Shown piece after piece: positions 26,101-38,600 of a DNA stretch of 64,000 nt. The position numbers and the translations under genes are program-made. The stretch is taken from positions 24,596-88,595 of the forward strand of contig WEDG01007643.1 in NCBI GenBank assembly GCA_017591395.1. Reading direction: 5' to 3'. The notes under the pieces were generated by a model. The model saw only the letters and a program-made list of their open reading frames with translations. It searched no databases and was not told the origin of the DNA. Numbering within the stretch: the first letter of the stretch is position 1; each line of letters begins with the position of its first letter. Origin of the DNA: Schistocephalus solidus. Lineage: Eukaryota; Platyhelminthes; Cestoda; Diphyllobothriidea; Diphyllobothriidae.

Positions 26101-29100
26101 GATGATTAACACAAAGACTATACCAAAAGGCTGGCAGGGCAGCCAGACCAGCAGTTGGAAGAAAAGCCGTGTAGTTTCGTCAGTTGGAAAACCCCGAAGC
26201 CACAAATATTGGTCTGTCATGGGCACCGAGCTTCCGATTAGTTATAAAAGTAAACTACAGACATGCGTGTTAAGAGCGCACACACACACACACACAGCGC
26301 TGGCATCCCCACGTCTTTCAATAGGCAGCCACATACGCGCAGCCACGTTGTCGTCTAATTAGGAGCCCAACCCAAAACCATAGCCCGTTTTGGGGTTTCG
26401 CACTCAAAGAGCCAAATGACTGCCAAAATCAGCAGTGAGCATATGCTAGAAAGCGTATTTTCCTTCTTGCTAGGAAATAACGTGGATAACAAAAGGTCTT
26501 GGTGCAACTCCTTTAGAAATGAATCAACCTGCCTAAAAGCATTTTAAATCCACGCACATCTCCCCCGTCCCCCCCACGTTCGGAGAAGGTTCAGTGGGAA
26601 GCTGCTCCTAAGGCCTCGGCCGGCAAACTAAAGTCAATTAGCGGGTTGAAGCAGCAAACCCGTCCCAGTAGCCAATTAAAGGCAATGTAAAACGCCAGAT
26701 TTGATTGGTCACAGTAAACATGCGCGAAATCACCCTATCATATGATTATGTGGGGACAAAAAAAGCAGTATTGCGCGCTTCCAAGAGGCTTTTTCCGCTT
26801 CATCAAGCGTAATAACCCAGAGAGCTGCCTACGTAGGAGACAGGCCGTTTAATGGGGATGGAGCCGAGCTCAGAAGGAAACACATGTATAACTCGGGTGG
26901 ATGACGCCGCGTGAATGCATGCGTTTCAGGCGATTTTTGTCGTCGGTGGACGAACAAACAGGGCCGGAAAAACACTACCGGCCAACAAATAGTCCCGACA
27001 AAACAGCAGTTTCATCACTGGACCAACTAGTCATGACGGTTATTCTCTGTTCGCTCAAGTAGGAAAAAGGAAGATCAGGAGCTTGCTGGGACTTTTACAT
27101 CTTCTGTCTGAGGCTACCTACTATTTAAAACCACTAAACCGCAGTTTCGAATAACCTGTCTCCCTGCATGCCATACCAGTTCCTTGTTGCTGTCATGACT
27201 GACCGCTCGGGTATGGTGGTTACGTCAATGTCTCTAAAAAAATTCGGATTTCGGTGCCTCTGGATTCACCCAGAGAGGACGAAAATGGTAAAGTCAATAC
27301 GGCTTGGACAGTCTTAAACGTACGTACACTGAGGAGGTCCACTACGCAATAGAATGCATTACCTCAGAGTTGTTTTGGTCAAGTAAACGTGAATGGGGAA
27401 AGGTGATGCCTATGATGGACCAACTGAATGCAGGTCAACAAAGGGCGAGTGAAAATTGGGCTAAAACAGCCGGCTCTAGAGCTGTGGAAGGACAGGAACT
27501 TCCACAAAATCGTCGATCCGGAACCCATGCAGACTCTTGTTGGCAAAATGAGCCACAGCCTGTGTGGTCGGTGAAAATTCGGTAGACTACATAATACATG
27601 ACAGGTGATGCTTCCAGACTTGTCCATGTGGGGGTTACCCAAAAATGAACTAACTGAATATGCCATTTCAAGAAGTCGCTGTCCTTAAGACATGCTAGAA
27701 AAGCGGTTATCTAGAAAACCGGAGAAATTAACAGACAGGTCAGAAAACGCTGTGTTATCTGGAGCCCACCCGAAGGCGCCTGTTTACGCCTGCTCGTTAG
27801 CAAAGAAACGGTCAGGACATTAGTTTTTAACCTACTGGAGAATAAGTATGACGAACAAGTGGGAACCCTAACAAAGCAGCACCTAGTGGATTGGCATGAT
27901 TCTTGTCTTATGCCTGGTTTCAGGCTCGATGCTCGAACAGACAAAAAATCCAAGTAACCCCCCTGAACCTCTAAATCTCTGGTTAGGCTACTGACACTGC
28001 GCCATAAAAGCTTCAACTGCGTTTTTTTGTGCAAGCGTTTAATATGACCGCGGACACGTCGGGATACGGCAGGAAGTTGAAAGGACACTAAACCCCTTTC
28101 GCGCAAATGCAGCTAGCTCACAGTGGATAGTGAAACGGACGAAATGATCGTCATAAATGTCCCAATCTTGCAGACTAGATAGCAACGGACACTGCGAAAC
28201 CTCTTACCCTACACTGGCATACAAGTCTAGCTACAGCCGGACAGTTCCACTAGACCTACAGGCGTCAAAACACCTGCGAAGCACTCTCCAAGAGACGAGA
28301 CGGACTCGTTTGCAGTATTGTTGCCGTGAATGTCTGGCCAACTACCGGGCAACGAGTCTCCAAGAGCACGTTCTCCCAGTGAGGTGCAAAGAATAAGGCT
28401 AGCAAGTAGCTACACCTCACCTGGGTGAACTGTAGTCAACTTGCTCTTTCGCAGTTCACAAGTTAAAGCATGGGGGAGGAACAAGAAGACAGAGAAATAA
28501 TGAAATCCTCGTGTTCCCGTGTCCATTCAGTTAACCTAAGTCGAACAGGCGCTAACTTACAAGAGGCGTAACAGCGAAACGCCACACGAAACCAGTATAT
28601 CCTATTAAAACGACGAGGAGGAAGAGAACGACGCTTAAGATTGTGTCCTGTAGAGAGAGAGGGAGGAGAGAGGAGGAGGAGGGAGAGGAGAGAGACGAGG
28701 AGGAGGAGCGAGAGAGAGAGAGAGAGGAGAGAGAGGTAACATCGTCTTCCATCGCGGAGGACATGTACTGCTATCGTCTTGTGGACGCAGCGGTGACCTG
28801 AGCGTGAATTGCTGCATACTGCACGGAACTTGCGCCGTATCTACCACACCCTCTCTCTCTCTGCACTCAAGTAGCAAGACAGGTGAAAGACAAGCGAGAT
28901 TGGATGCAACGGTTGGTCGTTAACAGAGGCATGCCACGCGTCAGCACCAAGTAATAGCGTAGCCTGCCAAACGCACGTTGCGGGTCAGGTGATGACAGCC
29001 GATTCGACCGACAGCAGGTTGAACTCGCAACAGGAAGTTAACCCGAGGAGAGAGCGCATAGACATCAAGTCCCGCTTTCTTCGCGGCACCGCATGGCAAG

Positions 29101-29628
29101 TGCAGCATGAAAACACAAAGGAGAAGCCCTGCGTGTTAGGAACCGAAGCAGAGAAGACACTCAGAGGAAGGGAGGGAGGGAGGGAGGCCAGCAGACAGAC
29201 TTACCAGTTTGCTAAAGAGACAGGGCACCGATTGAACCACACCGAGGCGCACGCGCCAGTTTTTGCCCTGCCACAAATTGACCAAACTTGGAAGGAGGGT
29301 TAGCTGGATCTCGCTGGCCGGCATCAGAGCCATCAGTTCGGAGAAGTATTCAAACACGTACTGCTTTGGCTGCAGAGGGCGGGGCGAATGGAAAAAAACC
29401 AAAAGCTAGGCGATTGAGGAGAACAAGATCCTGAAAGCAGTCAGTTGAAATCCGTGCAAGTTAGACACGGGCTGCAGTAAATCATACCACAGGCAGTAGA
29501 GAATACTTTGTCAAGCATACTTTTAAATCGGGACCGTCAACCCCATTCCACGAGTGCACAGTGACCTGGGAACGCGGCGCAGTTGTGGCGTTGTGCGCTA
29601 AAAGTAACGGATACTGCCCGACACAGTC

Positions 29629-29691
<63 letters not shown>

Positions 29692-32600
29692 ATTCTGTGG
29701 TTGACTACAGTTTAAGCCAATAGGCGTCCACTGCTTGCAAATATCCAGTCGTTAGTGGCTGTGTTCTCTTCCATTTAACCTTCATACATTTGTAATTGGC
29801 GTCAAAATCGATATGCCTATTAATACATGCCTCGTCAGATTGCATTGCCTCCAGGAGTTTGCGGCTCCTCCTTGTTGGGCAGGCGCCAACGATGTGGGTA
29901 TCCTCCCATGCAAATAGGTGCCCTGTGTCTCACAGTGTGCATGGCTACCAGGGATAAGGGGTCTCGTCCCCTCACCGATAGCTGATGTTCATTTAAACGG
30001 GTGGTTAGAGATTTCCCGGCTAGTCTACAATAGACTGCATCACAACTGGTACACGATATTTTGTAGACGGCATCCCTTCTGTTGAAATAGCCAACCCTGT
30101 CCTTAGGGTGTACAAGCTGGGTGCGCAAATTTGTTGCAGGTTTGTGCGCTATTTGTATCTGATGTTTTCTGAGCTGTCTTTCGAAGAGCTCAGAAACATT
30201 CTTTGCCTGCGGGAGGGTTCACCAGTTTATTGGTTTCGACGCCTGGGATGTCGAGGCTATGGAAATACCTTTTTCTTTGAACTTTTGTCATCGCGTGCAT
30301 CGACGAAAATAGTCAGGAGGATATCTGTTTTGAGAAAATAGTTTGTAAAGGTATTTAATTTCTGGTCGACATGTTTCTTCATCTGAACAGTGAGATTTTT
30401 GCTCGATTTAGCAAGCTGGTAACAGAGCTGCTGAGAGATCATCAACGAATGCAAGTCAATATTCCCGATCTCAACCAGCAAGACGACGAGACCTTGGGTC
30501 AATGTTTTGAGCATTGGACTTCTGATCAACGGGTCACAGGTTCGGTCGTCGGGTTCTACACCACCTGGGGTTGGTTATGACTGGCCGAGGATGACTAATA
30601 AGCCAGAAACAGCCATTCCAGTCTCCCTTGTCTTTGTCGGCAGTGCGGCTGCTTGGGGGGCTCATGAGTGAGCCTCCAGCCAGAGCGGAACGAGTTAGTT
30701 CGGTTAGCGATTGGTGAGCGTTCGACAACGAGTATATATTGCACGACGCATGGGGAATCAGTGCCAGCAACATATGAAAAGACGCATTATTTCAAATTAT
30801 ATTAGCAGAGCCAACCGTTTTCAAGATAACATAATAATTAAATCGTAAATAAAGGTGTTAATATCACCTCGAGGACAACGCCGGATCGATGATTGAAGCC
30901 TTAACTCGCACAAGGATACAAGCTCTAGGCGTCCACTCCTGAGAGCAAGTTCATTCAATGAGCAATGGCGAGGAAAATCGACATGATTGGTAGAACAGCA
31001 GGGTGGAAGTTAATGTGTTAGCTCCTGTAAGCCTCAATAAATCTTTCGTCAGTTAATGAGTCATTCCTGGCATGAAGGTGAGTCATCCATAGGTGGGAAC
31101 GGCGAGGATTGCAGCGCAGCAACTTAACGCTTGTGTTGCCTTTGCCCCCTCCCCCCCTCCCCCAACCGACATCATGGGACTGATGATGTCTACTAAGTTT
31201 GAAATTGTCCTGCTAGTCTCCCTTTTCGCTGTCGGTAATCTCATTCTGATGCGATCGATGGGACAAGAGCTTTATTTGCCTGACGTTTCGGATTCCAACC
31301 CTAACCCATCCTCACAGACACTATCAGATACCCGTATCTGGTACAATTTCATCCTGAATATACTAGCCACTGTATTCTAGATCGTGGCAAAGGTCACCAA
31401 CCACAAACCAAATACCAGTCGAAATTGGTCAAGTTATAACAGCAGAGGGATGGGGTGAGAGATGACATAGAATGTGGGTTGATCGACAGAGAACTGGTTC
31501 GAACTTATTCTGCCCTCATTCAATGCATAATAACGCTGACCAGCAGATGGGATCAAAAACATAAATATGCGCACACACACCTGACGCAAATAGTCCACCA
31601 TCGCGGTCTACCAGCCTTAAACGAATACTACTAGTTATGCTTGAAGGTTTTGGATGGGCGTATGTTCAGATTGCGAGAACGTTGCCACAGCCAGAGCACC
31701 CTCTCCCCCTGTGTGCAGTTTGCTACCGGTTGGATTGGTGACAGGAACAGAAATCACCCGCCTTAGTGGTCGCGCAAGCAATGGCGGCGGAGGGTTGATT
31801 TTCGGCTGGTTAGTCACATTGCTGGTAGCGGTGACGCGGCCGCTGCGGATAAAAGACCACGTGCTTACTCGTGTTGCACACCCAGGGAGGAAGAGACAAA
31901 ACGACTGACGGGGATGACAAGCACAGTGAGTGGAGGAATGTTGTGATGAAGATGAAGAGGCACCGGGGGTGGGGGAGGGGGTAAAAGACAGGCGCACAGA
32001 CAAAGATACTAACCTGGTCAATGTTTAGATTGAGGAAGGCCAGGATGGGTCGCACCAGAGGCAGACAGTCTTCTCGTCGTACCGAGGGCAGTAGGCCGAC
32101 AGCACAACAGACAAGCTCAGAGCGAACTCGTTCGTCACGCTCCATTGTTAAGTGCTCTTGTAGGCGTGGCAGCAGAAAGTCAGTCAGAATCTCGGGCGGG
32201 GAGGCCAAGCAAAAGTCTAAAAATTGATGTGAAAGAGAGAAGGATACTGCCTGAAGGATTAAAAGAAAATGAGTGCTGCAAATGGAGACCGAAGCATGTT
32301 GATACTGTACAGAAACAATACCACGGAGAGCGGCCGGGACAAAGAAGTGGACTTGGTGAAAACTAGTTGCACTCTATAAGCTATCAACTACTACTACTAC
32401 CACTACCATCACCACCACCACAGCCACCACCACCACCACCAGAAGTGCAAACTACCCCGAAACCATCCTTTAAGTACTGATTTAGATGTGGATGCAGGTT
32501 GATATGACGCAAGTAAGAATTAATCTTTCGTTCACCCTTTCTGCGGAATATTACTTAAGTAATGTGGACGTTAAAAATCCAGAAAACGCGATCTTCCGAA

Positions 32601-35600
32601 AACGGGTTCTATGTTGGCCCAGCCGTTGGCCATCCGGCGGGTTCACCGGTGACAAACAGTGGAGCGGCCTTCACCGAAACTTAGCTCAGAAATAAGCAGG
32701 CTCTTAGGCCTGGCGAATAAGGAGTCGTGGAACAGCAGCGACAAAGCTACCGGGGCACAGTGGGTTGAAGTCTAGCGCCCCGACTGCCTGATAACATGCT
32801 GCGATGCCCGAAAACGGCCATTGAATAAGTTTGCTTGCCATTACTGCCTTGGTTTCGGAGCAAATGGGCTATAGAAGGCCACCTATAACAAAAAATCCGA
32901 GCAGCCGTTGGGGACTGCGACCCATGCTCCCTTGTCCGCGGGCACCGAAGAGCTCCAAAACCCTAGTACCTTGGTGCGGGTGAATAGTATGCGAGCCGAA
33001 CTTCTCAATCAGAAACGAACTCTTGTTATTATATCCTGAAGTGTGTGAAAATTCCTACATCCTGGTACCTAAAGTCCGACTGCTCGAAGTCTTTATCACT
33101 ACGACGTGGATGTCTGCTGACTGTCTGACTGACGAGCCCCGGGAAATGAAAGGGGGGTGGCAAACTCCCCTAGCGCTCCAGGCGAATCTTCCGATAGGCA
33201 CGGCCTGGCGATCGCCTTTCGCATAGGAACAATGCAATGACCAGCTGACTTGCATATACGACTGAAGGACCACTTTGCAAAACTCTCCGTCTCTCTTCTC
33301 CGTGCGCACCAACATCAGCCGCCGGCGACCAGTGCGATAAAAACCACCTCACAGATGCAGGCCTTAGTGTTGACAAGCTGAACGAGTTTTGCCAGCGGCA
33401 GCAGTGGCCGCCTGGCTGGATTCTACTGACAAATCTGGGCCCTCGATGCAACAATACTGAGCGAGGAGGTGAACTTTGCAGACCATTACCGATTGTTTAT
33501 CAACAAAGCATGCTTCCAAAACCACCACCACCATCACCACCAACGCCACCTATTGACCTGGTACTTCAAACTATGCCCTCAAGACCAGTAAGACGGGTAA
33601 AATTCTAGTAAGTTTAAGCGTCCGGTGTGTGTGTTTGTGTGTGAAAGCAGATGGATTCATGCAGGGTGCCGACAATGGCAACGCCCACAGACCAAAGCGT
33701 GTTGTCGATCGCACCTCGCCTCCCACCCACACCTCCATTTTCGCATAAAATACGTAATGATGTCGCAAAACTAAGACAATCCAGTATAGTTTTAAAACTC
33801 GACTTGTGTAAAAAAATTGGTCAAACCTGTATCGTAAGAAGTTTGCAGCCTGTGACGACTACTTTTAAAAAATAGAGCACATCTGGTTGGCCATAATTAC
33901 GTGAAAAACCCGACGGCAACATGGGCCATCGTGCAGACAGGCGTAGTCTAAATTATTGCCTAGGTGCAGTTATGCACTGGATGCCAGTAGGAGGGGGGGG
34001 TTGAAGTGAGCACTTGTGCGTTAATTGGCTTATACCAAGGAAGACTTGCGCAGCATTTAACTTACTTCATCTTCCCCTTGCACGGACGGTGAGACTATAT
34101 CAAAATGCTTTCAAATAGACCCGAAAGAAGGGGCTGACGACGCTAAAGACGTCCGAGTGTACGATATACGCCTGATCCCTAATTACACATGAACTATAGC
34201 CACTGTACGGTCCAAACTTGGAAGGAGGCCCTGCAGTGCGGCGCAGGACCGTGTCATTTATTTGTATTTGGTGAAGGCGATAGGTAACGCCTTAGAAAAC
34301 CCTAGTGTTTACACGCTGATACTTCATATAACGTCAGTTGGACTGTTGTAATCCGACTGTGTCCACCGTATGGTCAATAGAAGGGTGGTGCAGGGGCTAT
34401 GACTTGGGCGCAAATTAGTTTTAAGTGATAGTAGACTTGCAATGCATCTACCACACTCTCTCTTCCCTTACCCGCCTGTGCACGGTGTCAAGACATAGTC
34501 AAGAAGGCCGGAGGCGGGAGTCAGGCGTAGGTGAATTATATCCCACCATAGCCATAAATGGCAACAGTGGGTGGTGCGACAGGAGCTAGCACTTACGCGT
34601 GACCACGTTTGGCATTTGTTGTGGGAGCTCATCCCGAATAAAAATAACGCCTGCCGTACCCTGATTTAGCCACCGGTTTGTTCCAGCGCATCTACCACGC
34701 GCCCCGTCTAAGGGGCACATGTAAGTGGTGCATCGTATACACACTCTACGCACTCGTACGCACTTTAAACTCTCTCCATTATACAAATGACTTATCTAGT
34801 CAACCTCACTCTTTTCTCCCTTCTGCATGATCATTTGAAGCTAAATTGAGGAAAGTCAACGTCCTCAACAGAAACTAATGCAGATTAAAGCCTCCGGGTA
34901 ACTCAAGCCACAAGCACAGTTAATTCGTATATGGAGCGTGCGAAGTCTGGTTTACTCTCCAACCAGTTCAAGGTCCTTTGGGGGTGGTTGGAGGATTCTG
35001 TTAGCTATCAGTAGTTACCGACGGGCGAACTGGCGAATGTACGTTAGAAGGCGACAAAAGAAGTTCGGATTTAGCAAGAAAGTAAATGCTCCTAATTAGT
35101 GGCAGATTTGAGAAGTAAAGCGGGCAAACACACGAGGGATCAAAAGACAGACTCGCGTTATTTTTGGAGCGGAAGGCTAGATGCAATGGGACAATGCGCC
35201 GGACTGGTCACGCGTGATAAGCGTGATTCACAAGTGTCCCTTTTGGGCGAGGATTTTATCCCGACGCCAGGAATAATTGCGGCACGTCACTAGATCAATG
35301 TGCAAATTTCATTAAATACGGCAGGCGTTTAGTTAAGCGGAGGAATCAGGATGGTGACAACTAAACAAAAATGTCAGAATGAGAATACAAAATCATTCGA
35401 AAACGATTAAGCCTAAGGGAAAACATGACCAAAAATATCAGTAGCCAGTGGCTAAGTAGCTACGGGCACTCACTGAAAGTATGTGATTGTGTGAAAAACG
35501 CTATGGCGGAATGCCACCGAAGGTAAGGTGCGTGAAGTAAATTAAATAAAAACGAAGTAGGTTAGGGTTCTCACCTCTACATTGTGCACCCTCGTTGGCT

Positions 35601-38600
35601 GGCTATACGCAACGCAAGACTGGGAGTGCATTAAAGTCAACTACCCTGATTTAGACTGTAAGCTAACGACTAGAAGCGTACGCACGCACACGCCAGCAAA
35701 TTCTAAGAACTGCTAACGCGACAGTTCTGATCGCCTTTCGGCTGCTTCAGGAGATACACGTCTAGATCCCTTGGCTGACAGTACGGTCTGGAACTTAGGC
35801 CCGCGGTTAGGGGAGAGGCGGCCGGACGGCGAAAGCGGCCCAAGGCGCGCGCGGCGCACAACTGTGACATCAAACACCAATCAATAAACAGTTTGCGCGC
35901 ACAGCACCAGCGCCGGCTCACTGAATCAAGCGCTAGCGTGCGTGCGTACGTACGCGCGCGTGCATGATGCGACGATGGTGCGTTGTGTGTCTGTGTGCGC
36001 CTGCGTGCCAAAACAGCACGCGCGCGCAAGCGCGCACACACACACACAACCGTGAAGGCGTACATTTATATTGGGGCGCGGCGCGGCAATGATGGCCGCT
36101 GCTGCTGCTGCCACAAATGCCAGCCCAAAAGCGGACAGGCAAGAAAAAGGTGAAGAAACTCATCAAGTCGGAGAGAGAGGTGTGCCAAGAGTGACGAGCG
36201 ATTATCCCGCGTCGCTCGAGGTTGCCTGTACTAGTGGCATAGAAGCATAACACTGGACAGAAAAAAGAGAAGGTAACCGCGAGGTGTGGTCGCATTGCCC
36301 ATTCATCTCGAAAAAGCTATGGGGTTGGAGCACGGGTAGCTGGTGACGATAAATACCCAACACCACAGGACACGCGAGATTGCAGGGGGGAAGGCATATT
36401 TGGAGAGGTTGAAAAAGCCGAATAGATTGGAGCACCTTCGACCGAAACGAAGGAGTCCGCTAGGCTAGTGAATCTTGAACGGCCCACAGAAGCTATTGTC
36501 GGAGAGTACACACAAGCGGGGAAATAATTTCTGAAATTAGTAAGCGCAGGACATGGAGTCAGGTGATCTGGACGTCACTTTTGAGGGTCAGACCCGAACT
36601 TTCAATGAACATGTGGGTCAAACAAAATCAATCACTGTGGAATAACTACGTAATGCCCATTCTACAAACAAGAAGTACCACAAGCAGTATGAAATGTAGA
36701 TGGCAAAGATGGTATACCGTACCCCCAAAATAGATACTAGCTAAAAGTGTTTCGCCGATATTTCTCCTACTGCATGACGGAGCAACCAGAAACCGCATAG
36801 AGAACGCTGGGTTACCCACCTAGGAGCCGAACCCCTCGTTGCTGCGTCATTTAGTAGGAGAAACAACGGCGAAACACGTATCTGGGCTTTTAGCTTTGCC
36901 ATATACATTTCATAGTACTTGTTTGTAGAATGGGTATTACGTGGTTATTCCATTGTGGTTGATTGTCTTTGAACCAGGTGTTTATTGAAATTTCGAGCCT
37001 GACTCTAAAAAGTCATGTCAGGATCACCTGGCTCCATGAACTGAACTTAATAATTTCAGAAATTATTTCCCCAATTATAATCTGGAGTTCACATACCAGA
37101 AACCGCATAGACGACGCTGGGCGACCCACCGAGGAGCCGAACCTCTCGTTGCTGTGTCATACAGTAGCAGAAACATGGGCGAAACACGTGTCTGGGCTTT
37201 TAGCTAGTAACTATGTCTGGAGTACGGTATACCAGCACACACAAGGTCCCTTCGCTTCCACAGCTTTAACGTTTCTTGCTTCTGATTGCGTGGCGTTCAT
37301 CCGCCCTGTTTATGGCCAGTGCACTAGTAGCGCAAGTTCCGTAAGTCCGTTTGAATAGCAAAAGCTCTTGCAATTCAAAGTGCCTCCGTCATGACGGGTA
37401 GGCGCTCACCTATCGGTTACCAGATGCACTCGTACCGTTGTGCCTTGGGGCTCACTCTAGAGCCCCAGCAGCAGCCGCACAGCGGCTAAGGGTATGGGCA
37501 GAATAACATTACCGATAAAGACAAGGGAGACTGGAATGGCCATTTCTGGCTTAATAGCTGTCATCAGCCTGCCACACCCAACCCCCAGGTCATGCACCAC
37601 CCAAGTCGAACCCGTGACCCGCTGATTAGAAGTCCAACGCTCTAACCACGGGCTCGATGTCTTGTCGGTTCCGATCGGGAATATTCACAATGCTAGATGG
37701 GCGCACACCGATCTCCCTAGCCAGTATGCGGCTGCTGGTGGGACTGTAGAGTTAGCCGCAAGGCAGAACGGGACGAGTAAGTCCCATAACCGATTGGTGA
37801 GCACCCAACTACCATTGTTAATATTCCGGATCGAAACCGACATGACAAAGAGCTCGCATTGGACTTTTAGGTTGCGAGTTTGAACCTCGGATGTCGCAAC
37901 AACTGGGCTAATAAGCCCGAAATGGACATTCCAGTCTCCCTTGTCTATATCAGTCATGCATATCATAATTGTACGGTGTGGGTGAGGGAGTGTACAAGAC
38001 GTCCTACCACTCTCGATCTACAGCAAGGAGAAGAATATTGTGATTCAGTAGATCTTCGGTGTACACAAACTCCAATGGTTATTCCAGGGTAACTTGCCAA
38101 ACAGTGGGAGAGGGAACTGACCTTTTAATTGGGTGGCAGCAACGCGACGGGTCTCAACTTCGTTATCTTCGAGGAGGTTCATCATCATGAGGTGCAGGGA
38201 ACGCGGAGAACCACCATGGGTGACTGCAACTTTCTGCAAATCGGCCATGCTGCTGGCCAATGCGCGACGTGTGTCTCTAAAGAGGGCGTCCCGGGGCGCG
38301 GGGGGAAGAGGCACAGAAGGAAATGATTATTTCAAGTTTAGATGCGGCGCTACTAGCAGTCAGCAAAAAGTAGATCTTAACTTTCCCAAATACTCAACTA
38401 GGGCTGTCCAGCCGGTCCGTGACTGTGAAAGCAAGCAGAAAACATGGTGATACGCGCTGTCTAGTAGTCTGTGGCAGAGGTTTAGAGGCCAGTGTCATAG
38501 CCAGCTAGTTTGACTCGAACATGCCACTGGAGAGGAAAAGAGGGGGAGGCGAAACCAAGAGACGCAGAGTCGCCGTTTATAAGGCCGCCAACCAACAAGA

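Larger units (their letters stand above)
20130..29204 (-). other. Intron of the PP2A-scaffold-like gene, 9.1 kb
   Basis: It contains the PLE/SINE/(TA)n nest at 20790-23300, a SINE at 24985-25145, a PLE fragment at 25590-25960 and a GA-rich low-complexity tract at 28650-28740. The stretches 23300-24980 and 26000-28640 contain no gene or repeat that I recognise. Confidence 0.6.
29370..32013 (-). other. Intron of the PP2A-scaffold-like gene, 2.6 kb
   Basis: This intron is filled largely by a PLE fragment with a (TA)n tail (29632-30530), a SINE (30505-30740) and a further SINE/PLE remnant (31150-31325). The stretches 30745-31145 and 31330-32010 show nothing else recognisable. Confidence 0.6.
32217..38121 (-). 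other. Intron of the PP2A-scaffold-like gene, 5.9 kb
   Basis: The intron holds a LINE 3' fragment (34340-34790), a CG-rich tract (35690-36130), an inverted repeat (36520-37076) and two SINEs (37385-37965). A (CCA)n-type tract lies at 32385-32442. The stretches 32450-34330 and 34800-35680 show nothing recognisable. Confidence 0.6.

Noticed and set aside
25984..26226. 80-codon minus-strand frame with a long hydrophobic stretch like membrane segments
   Set aside because: No splice or family support; isolated inside an intron. Kept only as a note.
27304..27585. 93-codon plus-strand frame
   Set aside because: No acceptor/donor pair, no family resemblance and overlapping minus-strand frames of similar length; probably chance.
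36860..36885. GAAACACGTATC / GAAACACGTGTC looks like the 3' half of a hammerhead
   Set aside because: No CUGANGA box or stem II precedes it in any of the copies (23240, 36870, 37180), so a ribozyme is not supported.
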